Part shown: piece after piece, positions 49,950-58,895 of the stretch
Layout of the letters: each line of letters begins with the position of its first letter
How positions within the stretch are numbered: position 1 is the stretch's first letter
NCBI GenBank assembly: GCA_000466585.1
Contig: KE993496.1
Coordinates: 188,262 to 252,261 of the forward strand
DNA length: 64,000 bases
Source: Clostridiales bacterium oral taxon 876 str. F0540
GTDB taxonomy: Bacteria > Bacillota > Clostridia > Clostridiales > Clostridiaceae
Reading direction: 5' to 3'
The notes under the pieces: generated by a model
Told to the model about the DNA's origin: nothing
Database searches by the model: none
Seen by the model: the letters and a program-made list of their open reading frames with translations, nothing else
Position numbers and translations under genes: made by a program

Positions 49950-51662
49950 ATGAAAAAAGCTATTTCAATTTTGCTTGCTATTGCTTTAACAGCTTCTTTA
50001 GCTGGATGCAGCAAGACAAAGCCAACCAATACTAATACAGACACTAAAAAAGAACCTGCTGTTCTTACTTCACTTATGGAAATGAACGATGGTTGGGTGA
50101 GAAACTTCAACCCATTTGTTACTAACGTTTATCAATTTGAACAAGGCTTTATGTATGAGCCGCTGGTTGTTTTCGACAGCTACAACAATAACAAGGAACA
50201 TATGTGGCTTGCTGAAGACATTATTTCAGAGCCAGACAACAAAACACTTACTGTAAAGGTAAGAAAAGGTGTAAAGTGGAGTGATGGTCAAGACCTTACT
50301 GCTAAAGACGTTGCCTTCTCCTTCACTTATTCAAAGGATCACCCTGAAATCGATAGAAACGGTGACTGGGGAGAAAAAGGGAAAATTGATTCTGTTAAGA
50401 TTGTAGACGATTACACTGTACAAATTGTAATGAAGGTTGCTAATCGTTTTGCTAGAAACTCAGTGTTCTTCCAAAAATGGATAGTACCAGAACATATTTT
50501 TGCAAAGGTAACTGATCCTGCTACTTATGTATTACAAGATCCTGTTGTTACAGGTGCATTCTCAGTAGTTAAATCTTTTGCATCAGAAATGGTTGTTTTA
50601 GACAGAAACCCAAACTACTGGCAAAAAGATAAGCTCTTTGTTGATGAGCTTAGAATTCCTCAATACAATGGTAACGATGCCGGTTTAGCACTACTTCAAG
50701 GTGGAACTATTGACTGGGCTCACTTATTTATTCCAGATGCTGAAAAGAACTATGTACAAGGTGATCCACACCGCAAGTTCTGGTATGGAATGAACGACTC
50801 CGTACGTATTTCCTTCAACTATATGACAAAGAACAAGGATAACCTTAAGGCTTTTACAAATGTAGACTTCAAGAGAGCTATGTCCATGGCAGTAGACAGA
50901 AGTACTATAATTGACTCCGCAGTTTATGGATATCTTTCAAAGCAAGTTCCTACAAATACAGGATTACCACCAGCTTTATTCGGATATAAGGATGCTGCAG
51001 CACAAGCAGAAATGGATAAGTACACTAAGTTTGATATAGAAGGAGCTAAAGCATTACTTGCTAAAGCAGGCTTCAAGGATGTAAATGGTGACGGCTTTGT
51101 AGAAAATCCAGACGGATCAAAGATTGCTTTTGAAATTATATCACCTGCAGGCTGGAGTGATTGGAATGATGGTGCTGCAATTGCTGCACAAGGACTTCAA
51201 AAAGCAGGCATAAATGCTAAGGCAAAAGCTCTTGACCTTTCTCTAGTTACTGAAACTTGGAAAACAGGAAACCATGATGTTCTTTATACTGCCTATGGAA
51301 GTTCACCAGATATATGGAAGTACTACTTTGATACAATTGGCGATTCCTCCAGAGTTCTAACTTCAACTTGGTGGTCAACTTGCCAAAATAACTATGTTAA
51401 CAAGGAAATGAGCGACTTAATTGCTAAAATGCCAAGTGCATCTGACGCAGAGTTAAAGGAAATAACTAGCAAAGTTGAACAGTTCTTTGCACAAAACATG
51501 ATTAATATTCCAATACTTCACAATGGTAACTGGTTTGTTTACAACGACAGCAGATTTACCGGCTGGGCAACAAAGGAAAATCCAAAGTTCAACCCTGCAA
51601 ACTGTAACCACGATTCAAAACTTTTACAGCTTATGGATTTAAGACCAGTAGGAAAAAAATAA
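49950..51662 (+). CDS. Extracellular solute-binding lipoprotein, family 5 (oligopeptide/oligosaccharide class)
   Basis: The 570-residue protein starts with a lipoprotein signal MKKAISILLAIALTASLAGC (Cys20 as lipid anchor), followed by a Thr/Asn/Lys linker and the SBP_bac_5 fold (LTVKVRKGVKWSDGQDLTAKDVAFSF, FKRAMSMAVDRSTII). Family 5 members bind peptides, but many in cellulolytic and hemicellulolytic bacteria bind beta-linked oligosaccharides. With a LacI regulator and a GH3 beta-glucosidase in the operon, a cellobiose- or glucan-oligosaccharide ligand is the better guess. The permease gene follows behind a strong hairpin. Confidence 0.9.
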   Translation: MKKAISILLAIALTASLAGCSKTKPTNTNTDTKKEPAVLTSLMEMNDGWVRNFNPFVTNVYQFEQGFMYEPLVVFDSYNNNKEHMWLAEDIISEPDNKTLTVKVRKGVKWSDGQDLTAKDVAFSFTYSKDHPEIDRNGDWGEKGKIDSVKIVDDYTVQIVMKVANRFARNSVFFQKWIVPEHIFAKVTDPATYVLQDPVVTGAFSVVKSFASEMVVLDRNPNYWQKDKLFVDELRIPQYNGNDAGLALLQGGTIDWAHLFIPDAEKNYVQGDPHRKFWYGMNDSVRISFNYMTKNKDNLKAFTNVDFKRAMSMAVDRSTIIDSAVYGYLSKQVPTNTGLPPALFGYKDAAAQAEMDKYTKFDIEGAKALLAKAGFKDVNGDGFVENPDGSKIAFEIISPAGWSDWNDGAAIAAQGLQKAGINAKAKALDLSLVTETWKTGNHDVLYTAYGSSPDIWKYYFDTIGDSSRVLTSTWWSTCQNNYVNKEMSDLIAKMPSASDAELKEITSKVEQFFAQNMINIPILHNGNWFVYNDSRFTGWATKENPKFNPANCNHDSKLLQLMDLRPVGKK

Positions 51663-51685
51663 GGTAGTAGAAATATATTTTTACA

Positions 51686-51716
51686 AAAGTGTGGCATGGC
51701 TTTCATGCCACACTTT
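51686..51716 (+). other. Intercistronic hairpin between binding protein and permease genes
   Basis: AAAGTGTGGCATG gcttt CATGCCACACTTT, a perfect 13-bp stem without a following T-run. Such stems after a binding-protein gene usually protect the upstream mRNA or attenuate the membrane components, giving excess binding protein. Confidence 0.65.
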
Positions 51717-51776
51717 ATTACAAACAACGGTCAATTGAGCGCTGGAAGGTAGTTGACCGGGAGCTGGAGGAAAGTG

Positions 51777-52775
51777 ATGAAGTATATTTTAAAAAGATTA
51801 GGTTTTTATTTAGTAGCTTTTTTTGGAGCGGTGTCTCTGAACTTTTTTCTCCCTCGTATGATGCCGGGTAATCCTGTTCAAATGTATATATCAACCCTTT
51901 ATCAATCAGGAGGGAAAATAGATGCTAGTACCATTGCTGCCATAGAGAAATTATTTGGTTACAATCAAAAAGAGCCACTTCTCTTAAGTTTCTTTCATTA
52001 TATTATTAGTATATTTAAAGGTGATTGGGGAGTTTCTTTTACCTATTATCCTCAAACTGTTTTAGATTCAGTTCAACGTGGACTAAGATGGACAGTGTTC
52101 CTTATGGGAACAGCAATGATTCTCGGATTTATAATAAATACACTTCTTGGTATTCTTGCTGCATGGAGACGTGGAAGCAGAATGGATACAACCTTAACTG
52201 TAGGTGGACAAATACTGGCCAATATTCCTTCTGTGGTTGTCGCCATTGTTTTAAGCTTTGCCCTTGGATTTACGGGCATATTTCCTAGAAGCTATGCAGT
52301 TACTCCATTATTTACACCGCAAAATAATTTTGAATATATAAAGGATGTTGCCTACCATGCTTTTCTGCCGGTACTTTCAATTCTTATTACTGGACTTGGT
52401 GGAGTCATGGGCATGAGAGCTAACATGATAAATCAACTTGGTGAAGATTATATCGTCATGGGAATTGCCAAAGGCGTTCCTGATAGAAAAATAATGTTCG
52501 GCTATGGTGCTAAAAATGCGCTTCTGCCCGTTGTTACATCCCTTGCAATGCAGATAGGGTTCCTACTAGGAGGTTCCCTAATTATAGAGCAGGTTTTCAA
52601 TTACCCTGGTCTGGGAAAGGTTATGGTAAATGCCATTAATCGAAGAGATTATCCTCTAATGCAGGGAATACTCTTAATGACTACAGTATTAATGCTTACT
52701 GCCAATTTTCTTGCGGATATAAGTATAACCTTCTTAGATCCTAGAATTAGAAGACAAGGTGCAGGTAAAAACTAA
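51777..52775 (+). CDS. ABC transporter permease, OppB/DppB class
   Basis: The 332-residue protein has about six membrane helices, the N-terminal FLPRMMPGNPVQMYI loop typical of DppB and the EAA-like loop DYIVMGIAKGVPDRKIMFGYGAKNALLPVVT. It forms the channel together with the next permease. The ATG at 51777 follows GGAGG; a longer TTG frame is not supported. It is separated from the second permease by repeat copy A2. Confidence 0.9.
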   Translation: MKYILKRLGFYLVAFFGAVSLNFFLPRMMPGNPVQMYISTLYQSGGKIDASTIAAIEKLFGYNQKEPLLLSFFHYIISIFKGDWGVSFTYYPQTVLDSVQRGLRWTVFLMGTAMILGFIINTLLGILAAWRRGSRMDTTLTVGGQILANIPSVVVAIVLSFALGFTGIFPRSYAVTPLFTPQNNFEYIKDVAYHAFLPVLSILITGLGGVMGMRANMINQLGEDYIVMGIAKGVPDRKIMFGYGAKNALLPVVTSLAMQIGFLLGGSLIIEQVFNYPGLGKVMVNAINRRDYPLMQGILLMTTVLMLTANFLADISITFLDPRIRRQGAGKN

Positions 52776-52780
52776 TGAAG

Positions 52781-52870
52781 GGAGGTAAAAGTCATAAATG
52801 GACTTTTACGAGCAATCAGCGAGCGGAGCGAGTAATCTTTGATTGCTCAGTGCTTCCGACTAAAAGGAGG
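52781..52870 (+). repeat. Structured ~90-nt repeat, copy A2 (between the two permease genes)
   Basis: GGAGG, hairpin P1 (TAAAAGTC ataaatg GACTTTTA), stem P2 (GAGCAATCA ... TGATTGCTC) around GCGAGCGGAGCGAG, AGTGCTTCCGACT, then AAAAGGAGG of the next gene. Compared with copy A1 both strands of both stems differ in a compensatory way. Its ATG opens a 14-codon frame (MDFYEQSASGASNL stop). Confidence 0.82.
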
Positions 52871-52875
52871 AATTT

Positions 52876-53829
52876 ATGAAAAGAATATGGAACAGTAAAC
52901 TAGTGAGCTTTTTTAGGAACAGCCCTAAGACAACCATTGGAGCTTTGCTGATTATAATAATATTGTTTCTTACTATAGGGGCGGGTTTGTTTACTACTCA
53001 TGATCCGACACATAGATATATAGGAGAATATCACAGCAGACCTTCATCTACTCACATTTTAGGTACTACTCAATTAGGTAACGATGTTTTTGCCCAAACC
53101 TTATATGGTGGACGAAAATCAATTACAGTTGGCATTTTTGCCGGTGCAATTACAGTTTTTTTAGGCTTATTTTTCGGTATAAGCTCCGGATACTTCGGAG
53201 GAGTGTATGACAGCATTATGACTACAATCATTAATATTTTAATGATTATACCAAACATAGTACTGCTTTTGATAATTGCTTCTCTCTTAGGAGGAGTATC
53301 ACCGGTACTAATCTGTATCATCATAGGATTGACCTCTTGGCCTTGGAATGCACGTGTGTTGCGTGCTCAGACCATGAGTATACGCAACAGAGAATTCATA
53401 TATTCTGCTGAAACCATGGGAGAAACAAAGCTAAGAATCATGTTTGTAGAAATTATGCCAAATATGCTTTCCATGATAAGTTCAGCCTTTGTTAGTACAT
53501 TAATTTATGCCATTATGGCCCAAGCTACCTTAGAGTTTATAGGCTTTGGAGATCCGCTTTCGGTTACCTGGGGCACTATGCTATATAATGCGCAGAAATC
53601 AGGAGCTTTGACAGCTGGCATGTGGTGGGAATTACTTGGACCTATTGCCGGAATTGTTATATTCGGAGCAGGCCTTACTCTTATTAACTTCTCTATTGAT
53701 GAAGTTTCAAACCCTAAACTTAGAGCTCAAAGAATTATGAGAGCCTATTATAGAATTAAGAAAAAGCAGCGAAAGCTAAAAAATATAAATCTTGATAATA
53801 CAAAAATACAGGAAGGAAAGAGTATGTAA
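52876..53829 (+). CDS. ABC transporter permease, OppC/DppC class
   Basis: The 317-residue protein has an N-terminal cytoplasmic stretch, one helix, the DppC-type TTHDPTHRYIGEYHSRPSSTHILGTTQLGNDVFAQTLYGGRKS region (exterior loop) and five further helices with the EAA-like motif SAETMGETKLRIMFVEIMPNM. It pairs with the OppB-class permease. Its ribosome site AAGGAGG is the 3' edge of repeat copy A2. It ends 2 nt before the first ATPase gene. Confidence 0.9.
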   Translation: MKRIWNSKLVSFFRNSPKTTIGALLIIIILFLTIGAGLFTTHDPTHRYIGEYHSRPSSTHILGTTQLGNDVFAQTLYGGRKSITVGIFAGAITVFLGLFFGISSGYFGGVYDSIMTTIINILMIIPNIVLLLIIASLLGGVSPVLICIIIGLTSWPWNARVLRAQTMSIRNREFIYSAETMGETKLRIMFVEIMPNMLSMISSAFVSTLIYAIMAQATLEFIGFGDPLSVTWGTMLYNAQKSGALTAGMWWELLGPIAGIVIFGAGLTLINFSIDEVSNPKLRAQRIMRAYYRIKKKQRKLKNINLDNTKIQEGKSM

Positions 53830-53831
53830 AT

Positions 53832-54797
53832 ATGGGTAACTTACTTACAGTAGAAAATCTTTGTGTTGATTATGTAACAGGAGATGGAGGCTATGTAAGA
53901 GCTGTTGATAATGTGAGTTTTTCTATAGCAGAAGGACAAAGTCTTGGGCTGGCCGGAGAGTCAGGCTGCGGCAAGAGTACCATTGCATACTCCCTTATGA
54001 GACTGCATAGACCTCCTGCACTAATATCAGGCGGCTCTATTCGCATAGATGGCCAAGATATATTAGCTATGTCAGAACAGGAACTTCAGTTGTTTAGATG
54101 GAATGATATAAGTATGGTATTTCAATCAGCTATGAATTGCCTTAATCCTGTAGTTACTATGGAAAAACAGTTCTTTGAAATATTTAAGTATCATGGTATT
54201 ACGGATAATAAAAAGATTGCTCGAAAAAAGGCAGAAGAACTTTTATCAATTGTAGGAATTCCTGCAGAAAGGCTAAAGGACTATCCTCATCAGTTTTCAG
54301 GAGGAATGCGTCAGCGTGCAGTTATAGCTATGGCCTTAGCACTTAAACCAAAGCTTTTAATATTGGATGAGCCTACTACTGCTCTTGATACAGTAGTACA
54401 AAGAGATATTTTAAAACGAATTTATGAGCTTAAAGAACAATTTAAGTTTTCTATTTTATTTATTACACATGATATAAGCCTTATGATGGAGTTTTGTGAC
54501 ACAATAGCCATAATGTATGCAGGCAAGATTGTAGAGCAGGCACCTTCCTATAAAATTTTGCATAATCCCAGTCATCCATACACCTATGGCTTAAAAAACT
54601 CCTTCCCTTCCTTAAAGGGAGAAATTAAGTATATGGAAGGAATACCGGGAACGCCTCTGGATTTAAAGTGTATTCCTAAAGGCTGTAGATTTCAGGAGCG
54701 CTGTTTTAGAGCATGTAAGAAATGTTTTGTAAATGAACCTGAAATTACTCGCAATAAAGAGACGTTCTTCTATTGCCACAATCCATTACAATTGTAG
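53832..54797 (+). CDS. ABC transporter ATPase, OppD/DppD class
   Basis: The 321-residue protein has Walker A GESGCGKST, signature FSGGMRQRAVIAMAL, Walker B LLILDEPTTALD and the Opp-specific C-terminal cysteine region (CIPKGCRFQERCFRACKKC) that coordinates an iron-sulfur cluster in some family members. It energises import with its partner ATPase. It begins 2 nt after the permease stop, so translation is coupled. Confidence 0.92.
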   Translation: MGNLLTVENLCVDYVTGDGGYVRAVDNVSFSIAEGQSLGLAGESGCGKSTIAYSLMRLHRPPALISGGSIRIDGQDILAMSEQELQLFRWNDISMVFQSAMNCLNPVVTMEKQFFEIFKYHGITDNKKIARKKAEELLSIVGIPAERLKDYPHQFSGGMRQRAVIAMALALKPKLLILDEPTTALDTVVQRDILKRIYELKEQFKFSILFITHDISLMMEFCDTIAIMYAGKIVEQAPSYKILHNPSHPYTYGLKNSFPSLKGEIKYMEGIPGTPLDLKCIPKGCRFQERCFRACKKCFVNEPEITRNKETFFYCHNPLQL

Positions 54798-54810
54798 TAT
54801 GAGGTGTGAT

Positions 54811-55800
54811 ATGAAAGAAGAGAAACAACCGATATTCAGTGTTAAAAATGTTGTTATGGACTTTAAAGTGGGCGGAAAAGGATTTTTTTCAGCTAAGAAA
54901 ACCTTACGTGCCTTAAATGATATATCCTTTGACTTGTATAAAGGTGAGGCATTAGCTATTGTTGGAGAATCCGGCTGCGGAAAGTCAACCATCTGCAGAG
55001 TTGCAATGAGATTTTACAATCCAACCTCCGGAACTATGACCTTTGAAGATAATAATATTCATAAGCTTAAGGGAGATGGACTAAAAAGCTATCGTCAGAA
55101 ATCTCAAATGATTTTTCAAGACCCTTTCTCCTCGCTTAATCCTTTGCATAATATTTACTATCATCTGGAGAGACCACTTAAGCTGTACCATCCCTCTGAT
55201 AAAAAAACTATGAAGAAAAAGATGGATGAATATTTAACTATGGTTGGATTAGTTCCTCCCGAGGAACAGGGAAGCAAGAACCCGTACCAGCTTTCCGGAG
55301 GTCAAAGACAAAGAGCATACCTTGCAAGAATTTTAGCTGTAGGTGCTGAAGTTATTTTTGCAGATGAGCCAACCTCCATGCTTGATGTGTCAATTCGTTT
55401 AGGTATTTTAAACCTGATGAACAAATTAAAAACTGAAAATGGAAAATCATTTATTTATATTACTCACGATATAGCAACTGCAAGATATTTTGCTGATAGA
55501 ATTATAGTTTTATATGCAGGTCACATGGTTGAGTGGGGAGAAGTTAATAAGGTTATTCTTAATCCCAAACATCCATATACAAAGCTGCTAATTGCAGCAG
55601 CCCCGGATCCTGAAAGAGAAGAGGCGGTAGAACTTCCTGTGTTAAAAGATGAAGAATCTGAAGTTACGGTCTGGACTCCGGAAAGCAAAGGATGTCCATT
55701 TAGAAGCCGATGCCCTGTTGCTGAAGAAAGATGTTCAATGGAATTTCCTGAGGCAAGAGAGGTTAGTGAAGGACAATTTATACGATGTTTTCACGAATAA
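54811..55800 (+). CDS. ABC transporter ATPase, OppF/DppF class
   Basis: The 329-residue protein has Walker A GESGCGKST, signature LSGGQRQRAYLARIL, Walker B VIFADEPTSMLD and a C-terminal CPFRSRCPVAEERC cysteine motif. The N-terminal block KVGGKGFFSAKKTLRALNDISF is typical of the OppF side. The ATG at 54811 follows GAGGTG; a longer frame runs back into the end of the OppD gene and has no ribosome site. The glycosidase follows behind repeat copy A3. Confidence 0.92.
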   Translation: MKEEKQPIFSVKNVVMDFKVGGKGFFSAKKTLRALNDISFDLYKGEALAIVGESGCGKSTICRVAMRFYNPTSGTMTFEDNNIHKLKGDGLKSYRQKSQMIFQDPFSSLNPLHNIYYHLERPLKLYHPSDKKTMKKKMDEYLTMVGLVPPEEQGSKNPYQLSGGQRQRAYLARILAVGAEVIFADEPTSMLDVSIRLGILNLMNKLKTENGKSFIYITHDIATARYFADRIIVLYAGHMVEWGEVNKVILNPKHPYTKLLIAAAPDPEREEAVELPVLKDEESEVTVWTPESKGCPFRSRCPVAEERCSMEFPEAREVSEGQFIRCFHE

Positions 55801-55847
55801 GCACACAGTTATAGGTTATGTTAATTAAATAAATACATGGTAGTAAT

Positions 55848-55937
55848 GGAGGCTAAAGTCCTAAATGGAATTTAGCTGGTAGTTTGCGAATGGAAAGAAC
55901 ATTCTTAAACTACCCAATGGTCCGAGTTAAAGGAGGA
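55848..55937 (+). repeat. Structured ~90-nt repeat, copy A3 (degenerate, before the GH3 gene)
   Basis: GGAGG, P1 (TAAAGTCC taaat GGAATTTA, one mismatch), P2 GGTAGTTT ... AAACTACC (perfect, sequence wholly changed from the other copies), an inner GAATG...CATTC hairpin, then ATGGTCCGAGTTAAAGGAGG. The P2 replacement with pairing kept is the strongest covariation seen among copies. Its ATG opens a 5-codon frame (MEFSW stop). Confidence 0.72.
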
Positions 55938-55943
55938 CAAATT

Positions 55944-58697
55944 ATGCATTATCAATTTGATTGGGAAAAATACTCAGATATAGCAAGGCAGGCGGCAGCA
56001 GAGGGGTGTGTATTGCTTAAAAATGACAATAATACTCTTCCTATAAATAAAGGCGAAACTGTATCTGTTTTTGGAAGAATACAATTTAATTATTATTATA
56101 GCGGAACAGGCTCGGGAGGAATGGTGAATCCACCTTATGTAGTTTCAATTTTAGATGCTTTAAAAGCCAGCGAGGATATCACTATAAATCAGGAGCTGCT
56201 TAGTGTATATGAAGCATGGACTAAAGAAAATCCTTTTGATATGGGTAAGGGCTGGGCGCAAGAGCCATGGTGCCAAAAAGAAATGCCTCTTACTAAGGAG
56301 CTTGTAGAAAAAGCGTCAAGGCAATCTGATATAGCGGTAGTAATCATTGGAAGAACTGCAGGTGAAGATAAAGATAACAGCGCAGAGAAAGGAAGCTATT
56401 TACTCACAGATGAGGAAGATAAAATGCTGGAGCTTGTCTGCAGCACTTTCTCCAGAGTTGCAGTTTTATTAAATGTAGGAAATGTAATAGATATGGAGTG
56501 GATCGTTAAATATAATCCTCAGGCAGTACTTTACGTATGGCAGGGAGGCTGTGAGGGAGGAAATGGTGTTTGCGATATTCTTACCGGAAAAAGCAGCCCA
56601 TCAGGAAAATTAGTTGATACCATTGCATGTAATATATTAGATTACCCTGCTATTGATAATTTTGGAGATAGTGAAAGAAATTATTACAAGGAAGATATAT
56701 ATGTAGGCTATAGATATTTTGAAACTGCTGCAAAAGAAAAGGTTAGGTATCCTTTTGGATATGGGCTTTCCTATACAACCTTTGAATATTTTTCGGATTC
56801 TTATAAAGTGATAGAGGATACAATAAGCTTTAATGTTACTGTTAAAAATACAGGAAGTGTTTCGGGAAAACAAGTAATACAAGCTTATGCATGTCCTCCA
56901 CAGGGGTCTCTTGGAAAACCTTCTAGAAGCCTTATAAGGTTTGCAAAGACAAAATTATTAAACCCAGGTGAAAGTGAAACAATTTCTTTTGAAATTTTAT
57001 TAAAGGAGCTTGCTTCCTACGATGATTCAGGAGCAACAAATAATAAATCTTCTTATGTACTTGAGGAAGGCTTATATGAGATATATGTTGGTTTTGATGT
57101 GAGAAATACATCCTTAGCAGGCAATTATACATTGGATAAATTAATGGTTGTTGAAAAACTGCAGGAAGCACTTGCACCTACTCGTGCCTTTAGCCGATTA
57201 AAACCACGTGAAGAGACTGATGGAAGTTACAGCATGACAGAAGAGAAGGTTCCTTTGAGAACAATAAATTTAAAAGAAAGATTAAATTATAAAGGCAGCA
57301 GTTTTGATTCTTTTACCGATGATAAAGGCTATAAATTAAAGGATGTTTATGAAAAAAAAGTTTCACTGCCTGAGTTTTTAGGTCAGTTATCTGATCATGA
57401 TTTAGTTTGCATGAGCAGAGGAGAGGGTATGTGTTCTCCAAAGGTTACCCCTGGAACAGCCGGAGCTTTTGGAGGAATAACTGATAAGCTAAAGTACTTT
57501 GGTATTCCGGCTGCTTGCTGTGCCGATGGACCATCAGGCATACGTATGGACGATGGAAGCAAAGCTTTTAGTTTGCCTAACGGAACAGCCCTTGCCAGCA
57601 GCTTCAATGTAGATTTAATAGAAAAGCTGTTTGAAATGGTGGGAATGGAACTTAGAAAAAATAAAGTCGATACAATTTTAGGACCGGGAATGAATATACA
57701 TCGCTGTGTGCTGAATGGAAGAAATTTTGAATATTTTTCAGAAGACCCATATGTTACAGGAAAAATAGCAGCAGCCGAACTTAAGGGTATGCATAAATAT
57801 GGTGTCACCGGAACTATAAAACACTTTGCCTGCAACAATCAAGAATTTAAGCGTACAGAAATAGATTCGATTGTATCTGAAAGAGCTCTTAGAGAGATTT
57901 ACTTAAAAGGCTTTGAGATAGCTGTAAAAGAGGGAGGGGCATATAGTGTTATGACCTCCTATGGAGCTATAAATGGTATTTGGACAGCAGGAAATTTTGA
58001 TTTGTTAAACACTGTTCTTCGCAATGAGTGGAAATTTAGTGGAATTGTCATGACTGACTGGTGGGCTAAAATGAATGATGAGGGGTGTCCTGCATCCTCT
58101 CAAAATACCGCAGCTATGATACGTGCTCAAAATGATTTGTTTATGGTGACTGCAAACCCTGAGGCTAACAGTAATCAAGATAATGCAGAGGAAGAACTTA
58201 AAAGAGGTAATATTTCCCGTGGACAGCTTGTAAGAAATGCAATTAATATTTGCAGCTTTGTTTTGAATTCTCCGGCAATGAAACGCTTTATAGGTGAAGA
58301 ACAAAATTGGTCGGAGTTAAATGCACACAAAGAAAGAGAAAGCATAGAAAATATTATTGAAGGTGGCATAGTAAAAGAACAACTTGAGTTAGAGGTTTCT
58401 AATATTAAAACTGAAAAAGGCAGCTCAGTTATATTTGATATTAAAACTCCTCAAAAGGGAGAGTACAGTATAAAGTTCAAAATGAAATCAGATGCCGGTG
58501 AAGTGTCACAAATGCCTTTATCAATATTTATAAACAATCATATAATCGAAACTATTACTATAAACGGAACTAACGGTAAAGTGATTGAAAGAAAAGTAAA
58601 CTTTTATGCGGCTACAAATATTAACAATTATATAAAGCTGTATTTTGGTGAAAGCGGGATAGAAATAATTGAGATGAAGGTTTGCAGGAACTTTTAA
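55944..58697 (+). CDS. GH3 family beta-glucosidase with inverted domain order
   Basis: The 917-residue protein has an inverted domain order: a GH3 C-type domain first (AAAEGCVLLKNDNNTLPI at residues about 14-31), then a fibronectin-III-like domain (around 290-390), then the GH3 catalytic (alpha/beta)8 domain (from about 470; VDTILGPGMNIHRCVLNGRNFEYFSEDP, GTIKHFACNNQE, and the nucleophile D705 in GIVMTDWW), with a further C-terminal beta region. Ruminal beta-glucosidases such as those of Butyrivibrio and Ruminococcus are known to have this order. No signal peptide, so hydrolysis is intracellular after import. The start at 55944 follows AAGGAGG; an upstream frame is part of repeat A3. Confidence 0.9.
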   Translation: MHYQFDWEKYSDIARQAAAEGCVLLKNDNNTLPINKGETVSVFGRIQFNYYYSGTGSGGMVNPPYVVSILDALKASEDITINQELLSVYEAWTKENPFDMGKGWAQEPWCQKEMPLTKELVEKASRQSDIAVVIIGRTAGEDKDNSAEKGSYLLTDEEDKMLELVCSTFSRVAVLLNVGNVIDMEWIVKYNPQAVLYVWQGGCEGGNGVCDILTGKSSPSGKLVDTIACNILDYPAIDNFGDSERNYYKEDIYVGYRYFETAAKEKVRYPFGYGLSYTTFEYFSDSYKVIEDTISFNVTVKNTGSVSGKQVIQAYACPPQGSLGKPSRSLIRFAKTKLLNPGESETISFEILLKELASYDDSGATNNKSSYVLEEGLYEIYVGFDVRNTSLAGNYTLDKLMVVEKLQEALAPTRAFSRLKPREETDGSYSMTEEKVPLRTINLKERLNYKGSSFDSFTDDKGYKLKDVYEKKVSLPEFLGQLSDHDLVCMSRGEGMCSPKVTPGTAGAFGGITDKLKYFGIPAACCADGPSGIRMDDGSKAFSLPNGTALASSFNVDLIEKLFEMVGMELRKNKVDTILGPGMNIHRCVLNGRNFEYFSEDPYVTGKIAAAELKGMHKYGVTGTIKHFACNNQEFKRTEIDSIVSERALREIYLKGFEIAVKEGGAYSVMTSYGAINGIWTAGNFDLLNTVLRNEWKFSGIVMTDWWAKMNDEGCPASSQNTAAMIRAQNDLFMVTANPEANSNQDNAEEELKRGNISRGQLVRNAINICSFVLNSPAMKRFIGEEQNWSELNAHKERESIENIIEGGIVKEQLELEVSNIKTEKGSSVIFDIKTPQKGEYSIKFKMKSDAGEVSQMPLSIFINNHIIETITINGTNGKVIERKVNFYAATNINNYIKLYFGESGIEIIEMKVCRNF

Positions 58698-58723
58698 GGT
58701 TCTTATCAAATCTTGTGTAAAAA

Positions 58724-58770
58724 AAGGACACGGGAAAGGAATGTAATATATATCCTTTTCCGTGTCTTTT
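58724..58770 (+). terminator. Terminator of the beta-glucoside operon
   Basis: GACACGGGAAAGGA...TCCTTTTCCGTGTC (one G-U pair) followed by TTTTA. Confidence 0.85.
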
Positions 58771-58816
58771 ACGTTTTCTATATTAGAAAAGTTTTATATA
58801 CAATATCTTTCTGACT

Positions 58817-58846
58817 TTGTATAATTTCTATTGACCTAAGTATAAT
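58817..58846 (+). promoter_or_regulatory. Predicted promoter of the DUF434 gene
   Basis: TTGTAT, 18-nt spacer, TATAAT, about 50 nt before the start codon and after a terminator. Confidence 0.45.
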
Positions 58847-58895
58847 AAAAATATTACTGAAAAACTATGAGTAGTTTAAGGAGCTATAGATTATT

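Noticed and set aside
55884..55943. 20-residue N-terminal extension of the GH3 beta-glucosidase
   Set aside because: It is translated from repeat copy A3; the ATG at 55944 has AAGGAGG and begins where the GH3 fold starts.
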